64,000 bases of DNA from Candidatus Thioglobus autotrophicus (lineage in GTDB: Bacteria > Pseudomonadota > Gammaproteobacteria > PS1 > Pseudothioglobaceae): NCBI RefSeq assembly GCF_001293165.1, contig NZ_CP010552.1, forward strand, positions 806,001-870,000, written 5' to 3'. Each line of letters begins with the position of its first letter. The first letter of the stretch is position 1. The position numbers and the translations under genes were made by a program. Below the pieces are notes generated by a model that saw nothing but the letters and a program-made list of their open reading frames with translations, searched no databases and had not been told where the DNA came from. Of the stretch, positions 9,371-16,653 are shown piece by piece.

Positions 9371-10199
9371 GATCGGAACACTTTATATTGTTGCCACCCC
9401 TATTGGAAATCTAGATGATATCACTTTTAGGGCAATTGAAACTCTAAAAAATGCAGACGTTATCTTGGCGGAAGACACGCGCCATTCCAGGCGCTTGCTT
9501 AATCATTACGACATCAAAACCGATTTGCGCGCTTTTCACGAGCACAATGAAACGCAAAAAGCTCAGTTGGTAATCAGCGAGCTGCTCGAAGGTAAAAACA
9601 TGGCACTTATTAGCGATGCGGGTACGCCACTGATTAGTGACCCTGGTTATGTACTGGTACGCGAAGCCAAAAAAGCCGGGGTGATGGCCTCACCCATTCC
9701 GGGCGCGAGTGCGATGATCAGCGCCATGAGTGTGGCTGGTATTGCCAGTGACCAATTTGGATTTTTTGGTTTTTTACCCAACAAACAAACCGCCAGAATT
9801 AAAGCTATCCAGGCTATTGCACACATTGATCAAACCGCTATTTTTTATGAATCACCCAAGCGCATTTTAGCGTGTGCGCGCGACCTACAAAGCGTTTTGG
9901 GCGACGATCGAATTGTGTGTTTTGCCAAAGAGCTGACCAAATCTTTTGAAACCATTAAAACTGATACCCTGCCTAATTTGATTAACTACCTAGAAGCAGA
10001 CCAAGCGCATCAAAAAGGCGAATTCGTGGTTTTAATTTCCAGTATCGATAAAAACAACAAAGTTATCGGCGAGGAGCAATTAGACAAAATACTGCCTATT
10101 TTGCTGATGGAAATGGGCGCTTCAAAAGCCGCCAAGCTGGCCGCTAAAATAACGGGTATTGACAAAAAACATTGCTACCAAAGGGCAATTGACCTATAA
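9369..10199 (+). CDS. rsmI: 16S rRNA (cytidine(1402)-2'-O)-methyltransferase RsmI
   Basis: RsmI methylates the ribose of C1402 in the 16S rRNA decoding centre using SAM. The 276-residue product has the family opening GTLYIVATPIGNLDDIT, the AEDTRHSRRLL block, the SDAGTPLISDPGY loop and PGASAMISAMSVAG, all typical of the tetrapyrrole-methylase fold. The reading frame is open further upstream to a TTG at 9342, but the ATG at 9369 is chosen because it puts the conserved TLYIVATPIGN at the normal N-terminal position. That start overlaps the yraN start. No clear Shine-Dalgarno sequence precedes it. Confidence 0.95.
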   Translation: MIGTLYIVATPIGNLDDITFRAIETLKNADVILAEDTRHSRRLLNHYDIKTDLRAFHEHNETQKAQLVISELLEGKNMALISDAGTPLISDPGYVLVREAKKAGVMASPIPGASAMISAMSVAGIASDQFGFFGFLPNKQTARIKAIQAIAHIDQTAIFYESPKRILACARDLQSVLGDDRIVCFAKELTKSFETIKTDTLPNLINYLEADQAHQKGEFVVLISSIDKNNKVIGEEQLDKILPILLMEMGASKAAKLAAKITGIDKKHCYQRAIDL

Positions 10200-10208
10200 G
10201 GATTTATT

Positions 10209-10520
10209 ATGGATTTCTACACCCGACATATTTTCTTTTGTAATAATCAACGCAAAGACGGTAAAAGCTGTTGCTCTCAGTTGGGCGCTAAGCAGATGTA
10301 TCGTTATGCCAAAGATAAGTGTCGAGAAGAGGGAAAAATGGGTGAAGGCAAAATTGGCGTTAGCGAATCACGCTGTTTAGGCAGGTGTGAGCATGGGCCG
10401 GTGGCAGTTGTGTATCCAGATAATGTTTGGTACCAATATATTGACGAAGAGGATATTGATGAAATCATTGATGAGCACTTAATCGCCGGAAAACCCGTTA
10501 AACGCTTACAGATTGATTAA
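10209..10520 (+). CDS. Small thioredoxin-like [2Fe-2S] ferredoxin
   Basis: The 103-residue soluble protein resembles thioredoxin-fold [2Fe-2S] ferredoxins. It has an N-terminal RHIFFCNNQR-type strand, a Cys pair at SCC (about residues 21-22), and the motif SRCLGRCEHGPV near 54-65, giving the Cys-x3-Cys spacing of this fold, followed by VVYPDNVWY. Such proteins carry electrons; the partner is not identified here. It follows rsmI by 9 bases on the same strand and its 3' end overlaps the convergent coaE gene by 15 bases. Assignment rests on motif spacing. Confidence 0.7.
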   Translation: MDFYTRHIFFCNNQRKDGKSCCSQLGAKQMYRYAKDKCREEGKMGEGKIGVSESRCLGRCEHGPVAVVYPDNVWYQYIDEEDIDEIIDEHLIAGKPVKRLQID

Positions 10521-11111
10521 TTTTTGATATAAATTTTGCACTTTTTGCTTTAATTCGAAAATTTCCGAATTATTTTCAATCACATCAATGGGTAGCTGAT
10601 CTGCTAGTTTTAGCCTGTTTTCTGCACTTGTTTGTGTATAAATAAGCGATTTTGCAGAGTTTTTATCAATATTTTCACGTTTTATTAGTCTTTTTAGCTG
10701 ATTTTGCTCATTACAATCAATAATAATGGCTCTATCAAACAAATAAGCTAAATTTTTCTCAACTAGTAGCGGTATTTCGACAATAATAAGCGATTTTTTG
10801 CTATTTTTTATTGCCATTTGCATTTTTTCCAATATTTTTGGATGCAAAATGTCCTCAATTAGCTGTTGATTGGCTTTATTATCTAGCAAAATTTCTCGTA
10901 AAACCTTGCGATCAAGGCTTTTATCCGCCTCAAGAATGCTATCACCAAAGTGATCAACGAGTTCGCTTAATCCCGCACTCCCAGGCACAACTACTTGCCG
11001 AGAGAGCTCATCAAGGCTGATTACCTCAGTGCCAAGATTTTCAAATAATTGGGCAACGTTAGATTTTCCGCAGGCGATTCCGCCTGTTAGTGCAATTTTA
11101 ATTGGTGACAT
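10506..11111 (-). CDS. coaE: Dephospho-CoA kinase
   Basis: CoaE phosphorylates dephospho-CoA, the last step of coenzyme A synthesis. The 201-residue protein starts with MSPIKIALTGGIACGKS, containing the P-loop GGIACGKS at 10-17. It has the CoaE segments VISLDELSRQVV and HPKILEKM and the lid region VEIPLLVEKN. The frame stays open upstream to 11222, but that extension runs through the tRNA-Met gene and precedes the universally N-terminal P-loop, so the ATG at 11111 is chosen. The gene is unusually AT-rich toward its 3' end. It is divergent from the tRNA. Confidence 0.94.
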   Translation of the reverse strand: MSPIKIALTGGIACGKSNVAQLFENLGTEVISLDELSRQVVVPGSAGLSELVDHFGDSILEADKSLDRKVLREILLDNKANQQLIEDILHPKILEKMQMAIKNSKKSLIIVEIPLLVEKNLAYLFDRAIIIDCNEQNQLKRLIKRENIDKNSAKSLIYTQTSAENRLKLADQLPIDVIENNSEIFELKQKVQNLYQKLINL

Positions 11112-11189
11112 AATAGAGTTGATTTTATCAATATATTGGCCTCGGACTATTGACATTTGCATCAAATGTCTTGATAATACACGCTCTTT

Positions 11190-11266
11190 GGTTATGTAGC
11201 TCAGCTGGTTAGAGCACAGCATTCATAATGCTGGGGTCGGTGGTTCAAGTCCACCTATAACCACCA
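11190..11266 (+). tRNA. tRNA-Met (CAT), elongator type
   Basis: The 77-base gene folds as a complete cloverleaf: a 7-bp acceptor stem GGTTATG/TATAACC with a G-T pair at the base, a D-arm GCTCAGCTGGTTAGAGC, an anticodon arm CAGCA-TTCATAA-TGCTG with anticodon CAT, a T-arm GGTGG-TTCAAGT-CCACC, and an encoded 3' ACCA. A paired 1-72 position and the lack of three G-C pairs in the anticodon stem argue for elongator rather than initiator Met. Its 3' half is repeated at 17671-17755, so it is also the attachment site of the island that follows. Confidence 0.95.
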
Positions 11267-11274
11267 TATACAAT

Positions 11275-11310
11275 AAGGGGTTTAGTGTTTTTTCACTAAG
11301 CCCCTTTTTA
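11275..11310 (+). terminator. Rho-independent terminator of tRNA-Met
   Basis: A 13-bp stem, AAGGGGTTTAGTG with CACTAAGCCCCTT (one G-T pair), encloses a T-rich loop and is followed by a TTTTT run. It begins 9 bases after the tRNA and ends its transcription before the island. Confidence 0.85.
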
Positions 11311-11331
11311 TTGGGCTACCACTGGGCTACC
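11311..11331 (+). repeat. Island-end repeat, left (two TGGGCTACC copies)
   Basis: Two tandem copies of TGGGCTACC lie just inside the island, after the tRNA terminator. A matching pair in inverted orientation (GGTAGCC...GGTAGCCCA) lies at 17606-17625 inside the right end. With the inverted tRNA copy they extend the symmetry of the island ends. Their placement suggests arm-type recombinase sites, an inference. Confidence 0.5.
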
Positions 11332-11376
11332 TTTTGGCAGATTTAACCTTGCTTTATTAATATTGATAAAACCTTG

Positions 11377-11517
11377 TTATGACGCTATTTGTTCACCAAA
11401 TGGTGCTTTCTTTCCGCCTCCATCAATAAAGTACTTTAATGGTTCTTTGTCAATTGGCAAGTGTGAGTATAGGTACGTGTTCTTTTCCAAACCTTGAACT
11501 TGTCCGCTTCTACGGGT
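11377..11517 (-). pseudogene. Short decayed reading frame downstream of the terminase-like gene
   Basis: On the minus strand a 46-codon stretch without stops follows the terminase-like gene in the same frame, after two stop codons, and ends with TAA at 11377. It has no start codon. Its translation contains NTYLYSHLPIDKEP and YFIDGGGKKAPFG, which reads like real protein and faintly recalls the start of GIY-YIG-type phage proteins. I interpret it as a remnant of a lost phage gene, with low confidence. Confidence 0.3.
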
Positions 11518-11523
11518 TTATCT

Positions 11524-11931
11524 TTACTCAAAGTCTACATCAGGGTCTATGAACTCCACTTTAAAATTCATGTCCATACCGCCTGTAATATCTAACTCTT
11601 GCTTATCACCCCACCCACGCTTGCCACCTTTCCGTTTTAGGATTGTCTCGCAAGCCTTGAATTTGATACTCTCATTATCTGACACTACAAGCTCCATCAT
11701 TCCTCTCTCAGCTAAGTCTAAATTACTCTCTTTAATGTCGTCTACTTGGTCAGGGTCTTTCATTGCCCTCTCATGTACTGCTTGACGTGAATAAGTATCA
11801 CCTGCAACTTTAGCAATAGCGTCTGCTGTGGCTTGAAAATTAGCATTATTAATTCTTAGTAATTCCCAGAAATCTTCGTTAGTAATTTTCATATATATTG
11901 CGTATTTGTCAGGTTTGTCAGGTTTTACCAT
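11524..11931 (-). CDS. Phage terminase small subunit-like protein
   Basis: The 135-residue protein has the layout of a class of small terminase or DNA-packaging proteins: an N-terminal ITNEDFWELLRINNANF helix pair acting as a helix-turn-helix (about 16-45), the segment YSRQAVHERA, a central helix pair with ERGMMELVVSDNESIKFKACETILK, and a Gly-Trp-Gly/Asp-rich end leading to a short beta tail. Such proteins recognise phage DNA for packaging. No large terminase, portal or capsid gene is present, so it is an orphan. Met14 (11892) is an alternative start that fits the family better. No Shine-Dalgarno sequence is obvious for either. Confidence 0.55.
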   Translation of the reverse strand: MVKPDKPDKYAIYMKITNEDFWELLRINNANFQATADAIAKVAGDTYSRQAVHERAMKDPDQVDDIKESNLDLAERGMMELVVSDNESIKFKACETILKRKGGKRGWGDKQELDITGGMDMNFKVEFIDPDVDFE

Positions 11932-12096
11932 TAATTTATAAGCATCATTTCAAAGAATAATATTACCACTTACTTAAAAAGATCAGCTAACAGCAGTAAA
12001 TACTAATCATTAAATTACAGCATCAGAAATTAATAGGTAGTTATGAGATGTAAATGGATATAATTAAAAATGAACTACTTAATATAAGGTGTTTTT

Positions 12097-13071
12097 ATGA
12101 AAAAAACTATATTTTCGCTAATGATTTTATTTTTTAGTCTTGGCATCCAAGCAGCACAACTAAATATAAAAGTTAGTCATAAAGTAATTGATGGCAAAGT
12201 ATTTATTAATGGTTTTACAAATCTGCCAGAAGGCACAAAGGTTGGAGTTGAGGTTTCATCAGCTGCTGATGACTATTCTGCACAGAGCTATAAATTATAT
12301 GTGAATAGTAGCGGCTTATTTCAAAGTGAAGGTTTTACTGATTTAGGAAATCCTCTTGTCGGTAGTTACAACGTTGAGGTAATAAGTCGTATTAATAAAT
12401 TTTGGCAAAATGAAGAAATATTAACTAAATTAGCTAGATTTGAAGGCAATGGAGTACAGGGTGACAAAATATCACTCAAGTATTCAATGTTCATTGATGC
12501 GGCTCAAGGTGTAAATTACACAGTTATTGAGAAGACCAACCTAGAGCAAGTGAAAGGCAGTATTAGCATAAGACTTGAAAAGAAAGTCTCAAAGGATTCT
12601 TTGCGTAAGTTAGCATTGAAATTACGAGAAATTCAGCCAAGAAAATATGACCGATTATTTATTACATATTACCTGCCAAACATGAAGCCAGGCTTTGGCG
12701 CATGGGCGAGTACCCATTTTAATCCAGATTTGAAAGTGGTTATATTGGGCTTAACAATTGAAGAAGAGAGTGTGTTAATAAATGAGTCTAAGACTCCCCT
12801 TGGGGAAATAATTGGTGAATGGATTGATGAGTCTCCTTATGCCGGTTCAAAGTACGCCTTAATCAAGAAAAATAAAAAAATCATCATGGTGCGAAAATTT
12901 GCAGATGGTAGTCATTCAGAAATAGAAATGATTCAAAAAAACCAGTCAGGCAGGATTCGGTTTGAGAGAAAGAAGAAAATTCATGATGATTATTTTCTAA
13001 TTGAAAGAGATGGGAGTTTAGGTTCATATGATGACCTAGGACTCATCAGTAAAATGCGCATTATTAAATAA
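12097..13071 (+). CDS. Secreted protein of unknown function, first gene of island envelope operon
   Basis: I do not recognise this 324-residue protein. It has a clear Sec signal peptide (MKKTIFSLMILFF..., cleavage likely after residue 19 at IQA-A), so the mature protein should be periplasmic or exported. The N-terminal part (20-100) looks like a beta-sandwich (LNIKVSHKVIDGKVFINGFTN). The middle contains RKYDRLFITYYLPNMKPGFG and a long acidic/hydrophobic strand pattern. The C-terminal third is very basic. It is the first of five closely spaced genes coding for exported or membrane proteins. A TATAAT lies at 12059-12064 but no good -35 was found. Confidence 0.75.
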   Translation: MKKTIFSLMILFFSLGIQAAQLNIKVSHKVIDGKVFINGFTNLPEGTKVGVEVSSAADDYSAQSYKLYVNSSGLFQSEGFTDLGNPLVGSYNVEVISRINKFWQNEEILTKLARFEGNGVQGDKISLKYSMFIDAAQGVNYTVIEKTNLEQVKGSISIRLEKKVSKDSLRKLALKLREIQPRKYDRLFITYYLPNMKPGFGAWASTHFNPDLKVVILGLTIEEESVLINESKTPLGEIIGEWIDESPYAGSKYALIKKNKKIIMVRKFADGSHSEIEMIQKNQSGRIRFERKKKIHDDYFLIERDGSLGSYDDLGLISKMRIIK

Positions 13072-13095
13072 TAAATTACATAGGGCTCTTATCTA

Positions 13096-13512
13096 ATGAG
13101 TAAAAAAGAAAACAATGGTTGGTTTAAAAAAGATATAGGAATATTTCCGTTAATAATTGTATTAGCAATAGTTATGTCTTGGTTTCCTGATGATGATGAC
13201 AATAAGGATGCTACACAAGTTAAGGCAGCTACAGTTCAAAAGGTTGATGTGACTGACCAACAAAAAAACAAGTTTGAAAGTTGGGCGCTTAATAATACCG
13301 AAGTGACAAGCCTCACCTATCCTGAAGATAGTGATTGGCAATTATGGATTACCCTATCAGACAACAAACACTCTTACACCACAAAAGAGGATGTTAAAAC
13401 TATCGCCTCAACAACAGCAAGGTACTACAAATTACAAACAGGCTATAAGGGTCTTGTGATTGTAACTGTTTGGCGTAATGACTCTGTTTACGCTAAAGGA
13501 AGGGACTACTGA
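13096..13512 (+). CDS. Single-pass membrane protein of unknown function
   Basis: The 138-residue protein has a short basic cytoplasmic start, one transmembrane helix (about 15-28, IGIFPLIIVLAIVMSW), an acidic patch PDDDDNKD, and a soluble domain of about 85 residues that should face the periplasm. The domain pattern (ALNNTEVTSLTYPEDSDWQLW then a strand with YKLQTGYKGLVIVTVWRNDSVYAKG) suggests a small alpha/beta fold. No family is recognised. It starts 24 bases after the secreted protein gene and stops 2 bases before the lipoprotein gene, so coupled expression is likely. Confidence 0.7.
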   Translation: MSKKENNGWFKKDIGIFPLIIVLAIVMSWFPDDDDNKDATQVKAATVQKVDVTDQQKNKFESWALNNTEVTSLTYPEDSDWQLWITLSDNKHSYTTKEDVKTIASTTARYYKLQTGYKGLVIVTVWRNDSVYAKGRDY

Positions 13513-13514
13513 TT

Positions 13515-14009
13515 ATGAAAAGTTTAATTTTGATTCTTACTATGTTATTTATTACTTCGTGTGCTTCAATTGAGTCAAGACCCCTTACTTGGCATCATTA
13601 TGGCATTCAGGTGGACAGTGAATCTTATGATGACAAATATATTAGAGGCGTCTCTTATCTTCCATCAGTAATGAATCAAAAGATTTATGCCTGGGCTTCT
13701 TTAAGTGAATATGGTCATTACTTTAAACTGCAAGTTCATAATAAGTCCAACAAGCCTATCAGTTCAAATTATTTTTTAGATCAGTTTGAGTTATTTACCA
13801 AAGACGGTGCAAAGTATATTCTTGAGCCAACAGGTGGGATAGCACGATATCCTGAAAAAAAATATATCAATCCACAGGATACTGTTTGGTTTTCTGTAAA
13901 CACCCCAAAAGGGCTGAAACACGAAGATGACATAGCCAAAATTGTTATAAAACTGGGTTATGATGCAAGAATAGTGCTTAAGCCAAAGCCTTCAAAAGGC
14001 GTTCAATAA
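13515..14009 (+). CDS. Predicted lipoprotein of unknown function
   Basis: The 164-residue protein has a lipoprotein signal peptide ending in the lipobox ITSC (Cys16), followed by Ala-Ser, which does not carry an Asp+2 retention signal, so outer-membrane sorting is plausible. The mature part is rich in aromatic residues and predicted beta strands (YFKLQVHNKSNKPISSNYFLD is a typical immunoglobulin-like strand pair). No domain is recognised. It is third in a tight five-gene run, 2 bases from each neighbour. Confidence 0.7.
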   Translation: MKSLILILTMLFITSCASIESRPLTWHHYGIQVDSESYDDKYIRGVSYLPSVMNQKIYAWASLSEYGHYFKLQVHNKSNKPISSNYFLDQFELFTKDGAKYILEPTGGIARYPEKKYINPQDTVWFSVNTPKGLKHEDDIAKIVIKLGYDARIVLKPKPSKGVQ

Positions 14010-14011
14010 TT

Positions 14012-14359
14012 ATGAAATTTCAAAATAAAGACAATGGCTATATTGAAGAAACGTCACTTACATTTTTATGGGTGCTGTTTTTTGGAGTGTTTTATTTTTT
14101 ATATAAAAAGATTTGGAATCACGCACTGATTAGTCTTGGTTTGGCAATTATTACAGCGGGAATATCGTGGTTAATATATCCATTTTTTGGTAAAGAAATT
14201 GTGCGTAAACACTTTTTAAGAAACGGCTGGGTTGAAGTGTCAGATACTGGAGAGCAGATAGATAGTAATATTGAAGTTAAGAATAAGACTGGTGATTATG
14301 TAATTATTGCAATAATAATTATCTTGGCATTGGCTATTGCTGGTCAAATGATGGGGTAA
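14012..14359 (+). CDS. Small multi-pass membrane protein, DUF2628-like
   Basis: The 115-residue protein has two adjacent hydrophobic helices in its first half (about 15-30, TFLWVLFFGVFYFLYKK, and 36-56, HALISLGLAIITAGISWLIY), a polar loop, and a C-terminal helix (about 92-113). The motif Phe-Trp...Tyr-Lys-Lys-x-Trp-x-x-Ala resembles DUF2628-type small membrane proteins, but the match is by eye. It begins 2 bases after the lipoprotein gene. It probably forms the inner-membrane part of whatever the operon encodes. Confidence 0.65.
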   Translation: MKFQNKDNGYIEETSLTFLWVLFFGVFYFLYKKIWNHALISLGLAIITAGISWLIYPFFGKEIVRKHFLRNGWVEVSDTGEQIDSNIEVKNKTGDYVIIAIIIILALAIAGQMMG

Positions 14360-14385
14360 ATTCTTTACAAAAGGAGTGATTAACA

Positions 14386-14706
14386 ATGAAACATATAAAA
14401 ATAATGCTAATGATGGGATTTATGGCGATATCTGTAACAACCAATGCGGCCACTAATACCGAGGTTGTTGGAATGTTAGAGGGATATGTAGAAACGTGCA
14501 ATAAGAAAAAAACCTCTATTGGGCATATGTTCATTGGCAAGGCTATTACTAACTTTGGCAAGGGAGGCATTCAGCAAAGGGCAGATAGATTAAGAGCTTC
14601 TGACGAATATCAGAAGGGTAAAAACCTTGTAAGTCTGGACTTTTGTATAACAATAGGATTCTTGTTAGAAGATATGGGGTTATCAAAAGCAACCACGGAT
14701 AAATAG
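14386..14706 (+). CDS. Small periplasmic protein with two cysteines, unknown function
   Basis: The 106-residue protein has a Sec signal peptide (MKHIKIMLMMGFMAISV..., likely cleaved after NAA near residue 22). The mature domain of about 84 residues is helical, with Cys38 and Cys87 placed to make one disulfide. General size and the Cys pair recall small periplasmic immunity or lysozyme-inhibitor-like proteins, but no specific family signature is visible and I do not assign one. A good AAAGGAGTG ribosome site precedes it. It closes the five-gene run, 26 bases after the membrane gene. Confidence 0.65.
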   Translation: MKHIKIMLMMGFMAISVTTNAATNTEVVGMLEGYVETCNKKKTSIGHMFIGKAITNFGKGGIQQRADRLRASDEYQKGKNLVSLDFCITIGFLLEDMGLSKATTDK

Positions 14707-14783
14707 CACTATTGGTTAATGACTATACCCACAACTATCATTGGAATAACTCACTACCTGAGCTTCACCTAAAGGGTTTAGTC

Positions 14784-14970
14784 TGTAGTGGTCCGTTAAT
14801 CTTGGACACATTTCAAGCCACTTTTTCCAATTCAGCCATCTTCTGAGCGGGTGTCATATACCCAATCGCTGAATGAATCCTTTTGTAGTTATAAAAGTAA
14901 ATATAACTTTCAACATTTTGCACTACCTCGTAATGATTTGCAAAGCTTTGATGGTTTAATCGCTCAGCTT
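14784..14970 (-). pseudogene. IS3-family transposase (OrfB) 3' fragment with its terminal repeat
   Basis: On the minus strand the last 52 residues of an IS3-type OrfB integrase are intact: KAERLNHQSF, then FYNYKRIHSAIGYMTPAQKM, the typical end after the catalytic Glu. The coding part ends at 14813. The element's terminal repeat TGTAGTGGTCCGTTAATCTT... lies at 14784-14809. The fragment breaks off exactly at 14970/14971, where a second IS end begins, so the upstream catalytic DDE region is missing. It cannot encode an active transposase. Confidence 0.85.
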
Positions 14971-15034
14971 TGTAGTGGTCTGACAAACTTGGATACAAAG
15001 ATAGCCTTATAATACAAACTATAAGGAGGTCAAT
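14971..15034 (+). mobile_element. Left-end remnant of a second, related IS element
   Basis: The 26-bp end TGTAGTGGTCTGACAAACTT... (14971-14996) matches the 14784 repeat at 21 of 26 positions and points the same way. It is followed by AT-rich sequence with TATAAT (15008-15013) and a strong AAGGAGGT (15023-15030), the expected leader of OrfA. The open frame then stops abruptly. I read this as the left terminus of an IS inserted into the first one, with the rest deleted. The far breakpoint is approximate. Confidence 0.6.
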
Positions 15035-15524
15035 AAATTACCTCTTCCCTTGCCTCCTTCATATTATGTTTATCAAGAAAGTAGTAAGGCTTTGGCACAA
15101 CCGAACGGTGTCCATTCTTATACCACTTAGCTTTGATTTGTTGGTTCAAAGCAAAAGAGTTTCTTATCTTATCTCCATCAATAAAGAAAGCACAATGATA
15201 GTGCTGAATCTTTGACCTTTCTACTTCTCTCACCCAAACATAACCAACGTACTTGGTCTTGTACTTTCGTTTTATTCTTTGAACTTGTGCTTTTATAAAG
15301 GTTGTTATCTGCTTATTGTCATCACAATATTGTCGAAGGTGTAAATCAAACCTTAATACAAAGACACGCTTATATCTCGCTATCATTTTGTCCAACTCAA
15401 CAACAAACTTTTCAATAATAAGTGGATAAACTCCTAGCTTTTCGGTTGAGTTTATTTTTAATTCCTCACCGTTAATGTTTAAGAAAGAACCATAATGCTC
15501 CTTCTTCCTGTTTCTCTTAGTCAT
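15030..15524 (-). pseudogene. Inovirus Gp2 / YagK-YfjJ-like protein, 3' end replaced by IS remnant
   Basis: The 164-residue protein resembles the inovirus Gp2 / YfjJ C-terminal family found in prophages and phage-inducible islands, thought to act in replication. Visible features are the N-terminal ELKINSTEKLGVYP, a central basic region (VFVLRFDLHLRQYC), the motif VREVERSKIQHYHCAFFIDGD with a His-x-His of HUH-like nucleases, and the C-terminal PKPYYFLDKH. The stop codon falls at the edge of the IS remnant, so the natural C-terminus is probably lost. It follows the two HTH genes on the same strand. Confidence 0.6.
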
Positions 15525-15638
15525 ACTCTTTACTCCATTAGATAAAAGGAACTACCGTCATTAATCAGTCGCTCCCAAGCAATCTCTTTTGATTAAAAAT
15601 TAATTACTTAGGAGAAACTGTTTGGTTAATTGAGGGGA

Positions 15639-15968
15639 TTACAAAGCGTGTGCTTTTTCCTCTAGTAGGTAGTCAGCTAATTCACAATCTTCATTGTTGA
15701 ATCTGTACTCGTTGACTTTAACTTTTTTGCCATAGCGAGTATCGACTTCTATCATCTTCCTTGGAATTATGAAACCACAGTTGCGACAGAGTTCGCTAAT
15801 GTGTGTATTCAGACAAGTAGTACCTATCATCATAAAGGCTTCTCTGCTTGTGAGAGAATTCCCATCACTCAAATACTCGACAATGTTATACTTTGCGTTA
15901 CCGGATTTTAGGTAGCCCTTCTCCAACTTGGTCGTTTCAGAGGGGTTTTTATTATCTACTCCATTCAT
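15639..15968 (-). CDS. Phage-type helix-turn-helix protein
   Basis: The 109-residue protein carries a winged-helix-like domain in its centre: NIVEYLSDGNSLTSREAFMMIG, then a turn and ISELCRNCGFIIPRKMIE, then a wing with KKVKVNEYRF. This pattern is common in small phage and island DNA-binding proteins. Its start is coupled to the upstream AlpA-like gene through a TAATG overlap (one shared base at 15968). It is probably a regulator or accessory replication factor of the island; the exact target is unknown. Confidence 0.6.
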   Translation of the reverse strand: MNGVDNKNPSETTKLEKGYLKSGNAKYNIVEYLSDGNSLTSREAFMMIGTTCLNTHISELCRNCGFIIPRKMIEVDTRYGKKVKVNEYRFNNEDCELADYLLEEKAHAL

Positions 15969-16195
15969 TACACTTCCTCCTTCACACGGATTGAATTAAC
16001 CTTAACCATACCGTTATGGTCGTGGGTATTCTCTTCAATGTAGGTTTCAATGTCGGAACTTTTATAACGAACGGCATTACCAATCTTGATAAATGGAAGT
16101 CCAGTTCCAAGTATTCTTTGATTAGATAATGTCTTAGGTGCGAACCCTAAAATATCTGCGAGTTGCTTTGTTGTAAACAGTCTATTAATTGTCAT
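15968..16195 (-). CDS. AlpA/excisionase-type MerR-like HTH protein
   Basis: The 75-residue protein is a small DNA-binding factor: RLFTTKQLADILGFAPKTLSNQRILGTGLPFIKIGNAVRYKSSDIETYI contains the helix-turn-helix, the Gly-Leu-Pro-Phe turn and the Val-Arg-Tyr motif of the AlpA / excisionase (Xis) family. Such proteins control excision or gene expression of integrated elements. It leads the minus-strand run AlpA-like, HTH, Gp2-like, the order seen in satellite-type elements. The upstream noncoding region 16196-16578 probably holds its promoter. Confidence 0.75.
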   Translation of the reverse strand: MTINRLFTTKQLADILGFAPKTLSNQRILGTGLPFIKIGNAVRYKSSDIETYIEENTHDHNGMVKVNSIRVKEEV

Positions 16196-16653
16196 ATGTT
16201 TCTTACTCCAATATTATTAAAATCACTCCTGTTGGGAGTGGCTGTATAGGACTAAATTTTCTAGCCTATAGTAATATTGTCGCACGATAGGGGTGTAGGC
16301 GGTATTACCCACCCATTACCCTATTAATCCCTATTGGAATAGTGGTTTCAGGCTTTTTGATTTTTTTTAAAAGTGGAGTAAATACCCTTTTTGGTAGGGG
16401 TGGGAAGTGTAGGGTAGTTCAAGCTAATTTAAGGGCTATATGGATGTCGAATTTTGCTAGTGCGGTAATGGTATTCCTTCACTAGAAAAGTGCTCGTAGT
16501 ACCTAGGTATTACACCCTAAATCTTGTTGTTTTCTTGTTGTATTATTGCCCTTCTTTTAACAAAAGAAGGAATATAAAGTGCCTAGTTCATTAGTAGACA
16601 AAATGAGTCAAATGCAACCAAATCAACAAAAAAAATGTATAGTTTTGAATGCT
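16196..16653. other. Noncoding segment upstream of the AlpA-like gene (possible control or origin region)
   Basis: No convincing gene is visible across about 460 bases. It contains a 10-bp palindrome TACCTAGGTA (16500-16509), and C-rich then G-rich tracts that could pair (ATTACCCACCC near 16303 with GGTAGGGGTGGG near 16395). A hairpin with arms CCTTCTTTT/AAAAGAAGG lies at 16551-16570 (listed separately). Position before replication-type genes would suit a control or origin region; this is inference. Confidence 0.35.
16551..16570. terminator. Hairpin, possible terminator or control element
   Basis: A perfect inverted repeat of about 9 bp, CCTTCTTTT and AAAAGAAGG, with a 2-3 base loop. The AGAAGG arm could also serve as a ribosome site for a short open frame that follows. 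No clear T-run after the stem on the plus strand, so the terminator role is uncertain. Confidence 0.35.

Noticed and set aside
11112-11222. Upstream extension of coaE
   Set aside because: It runs through the tRNA-Met gene and would put 37 residues before the P-loop that starts CoaE proteins.
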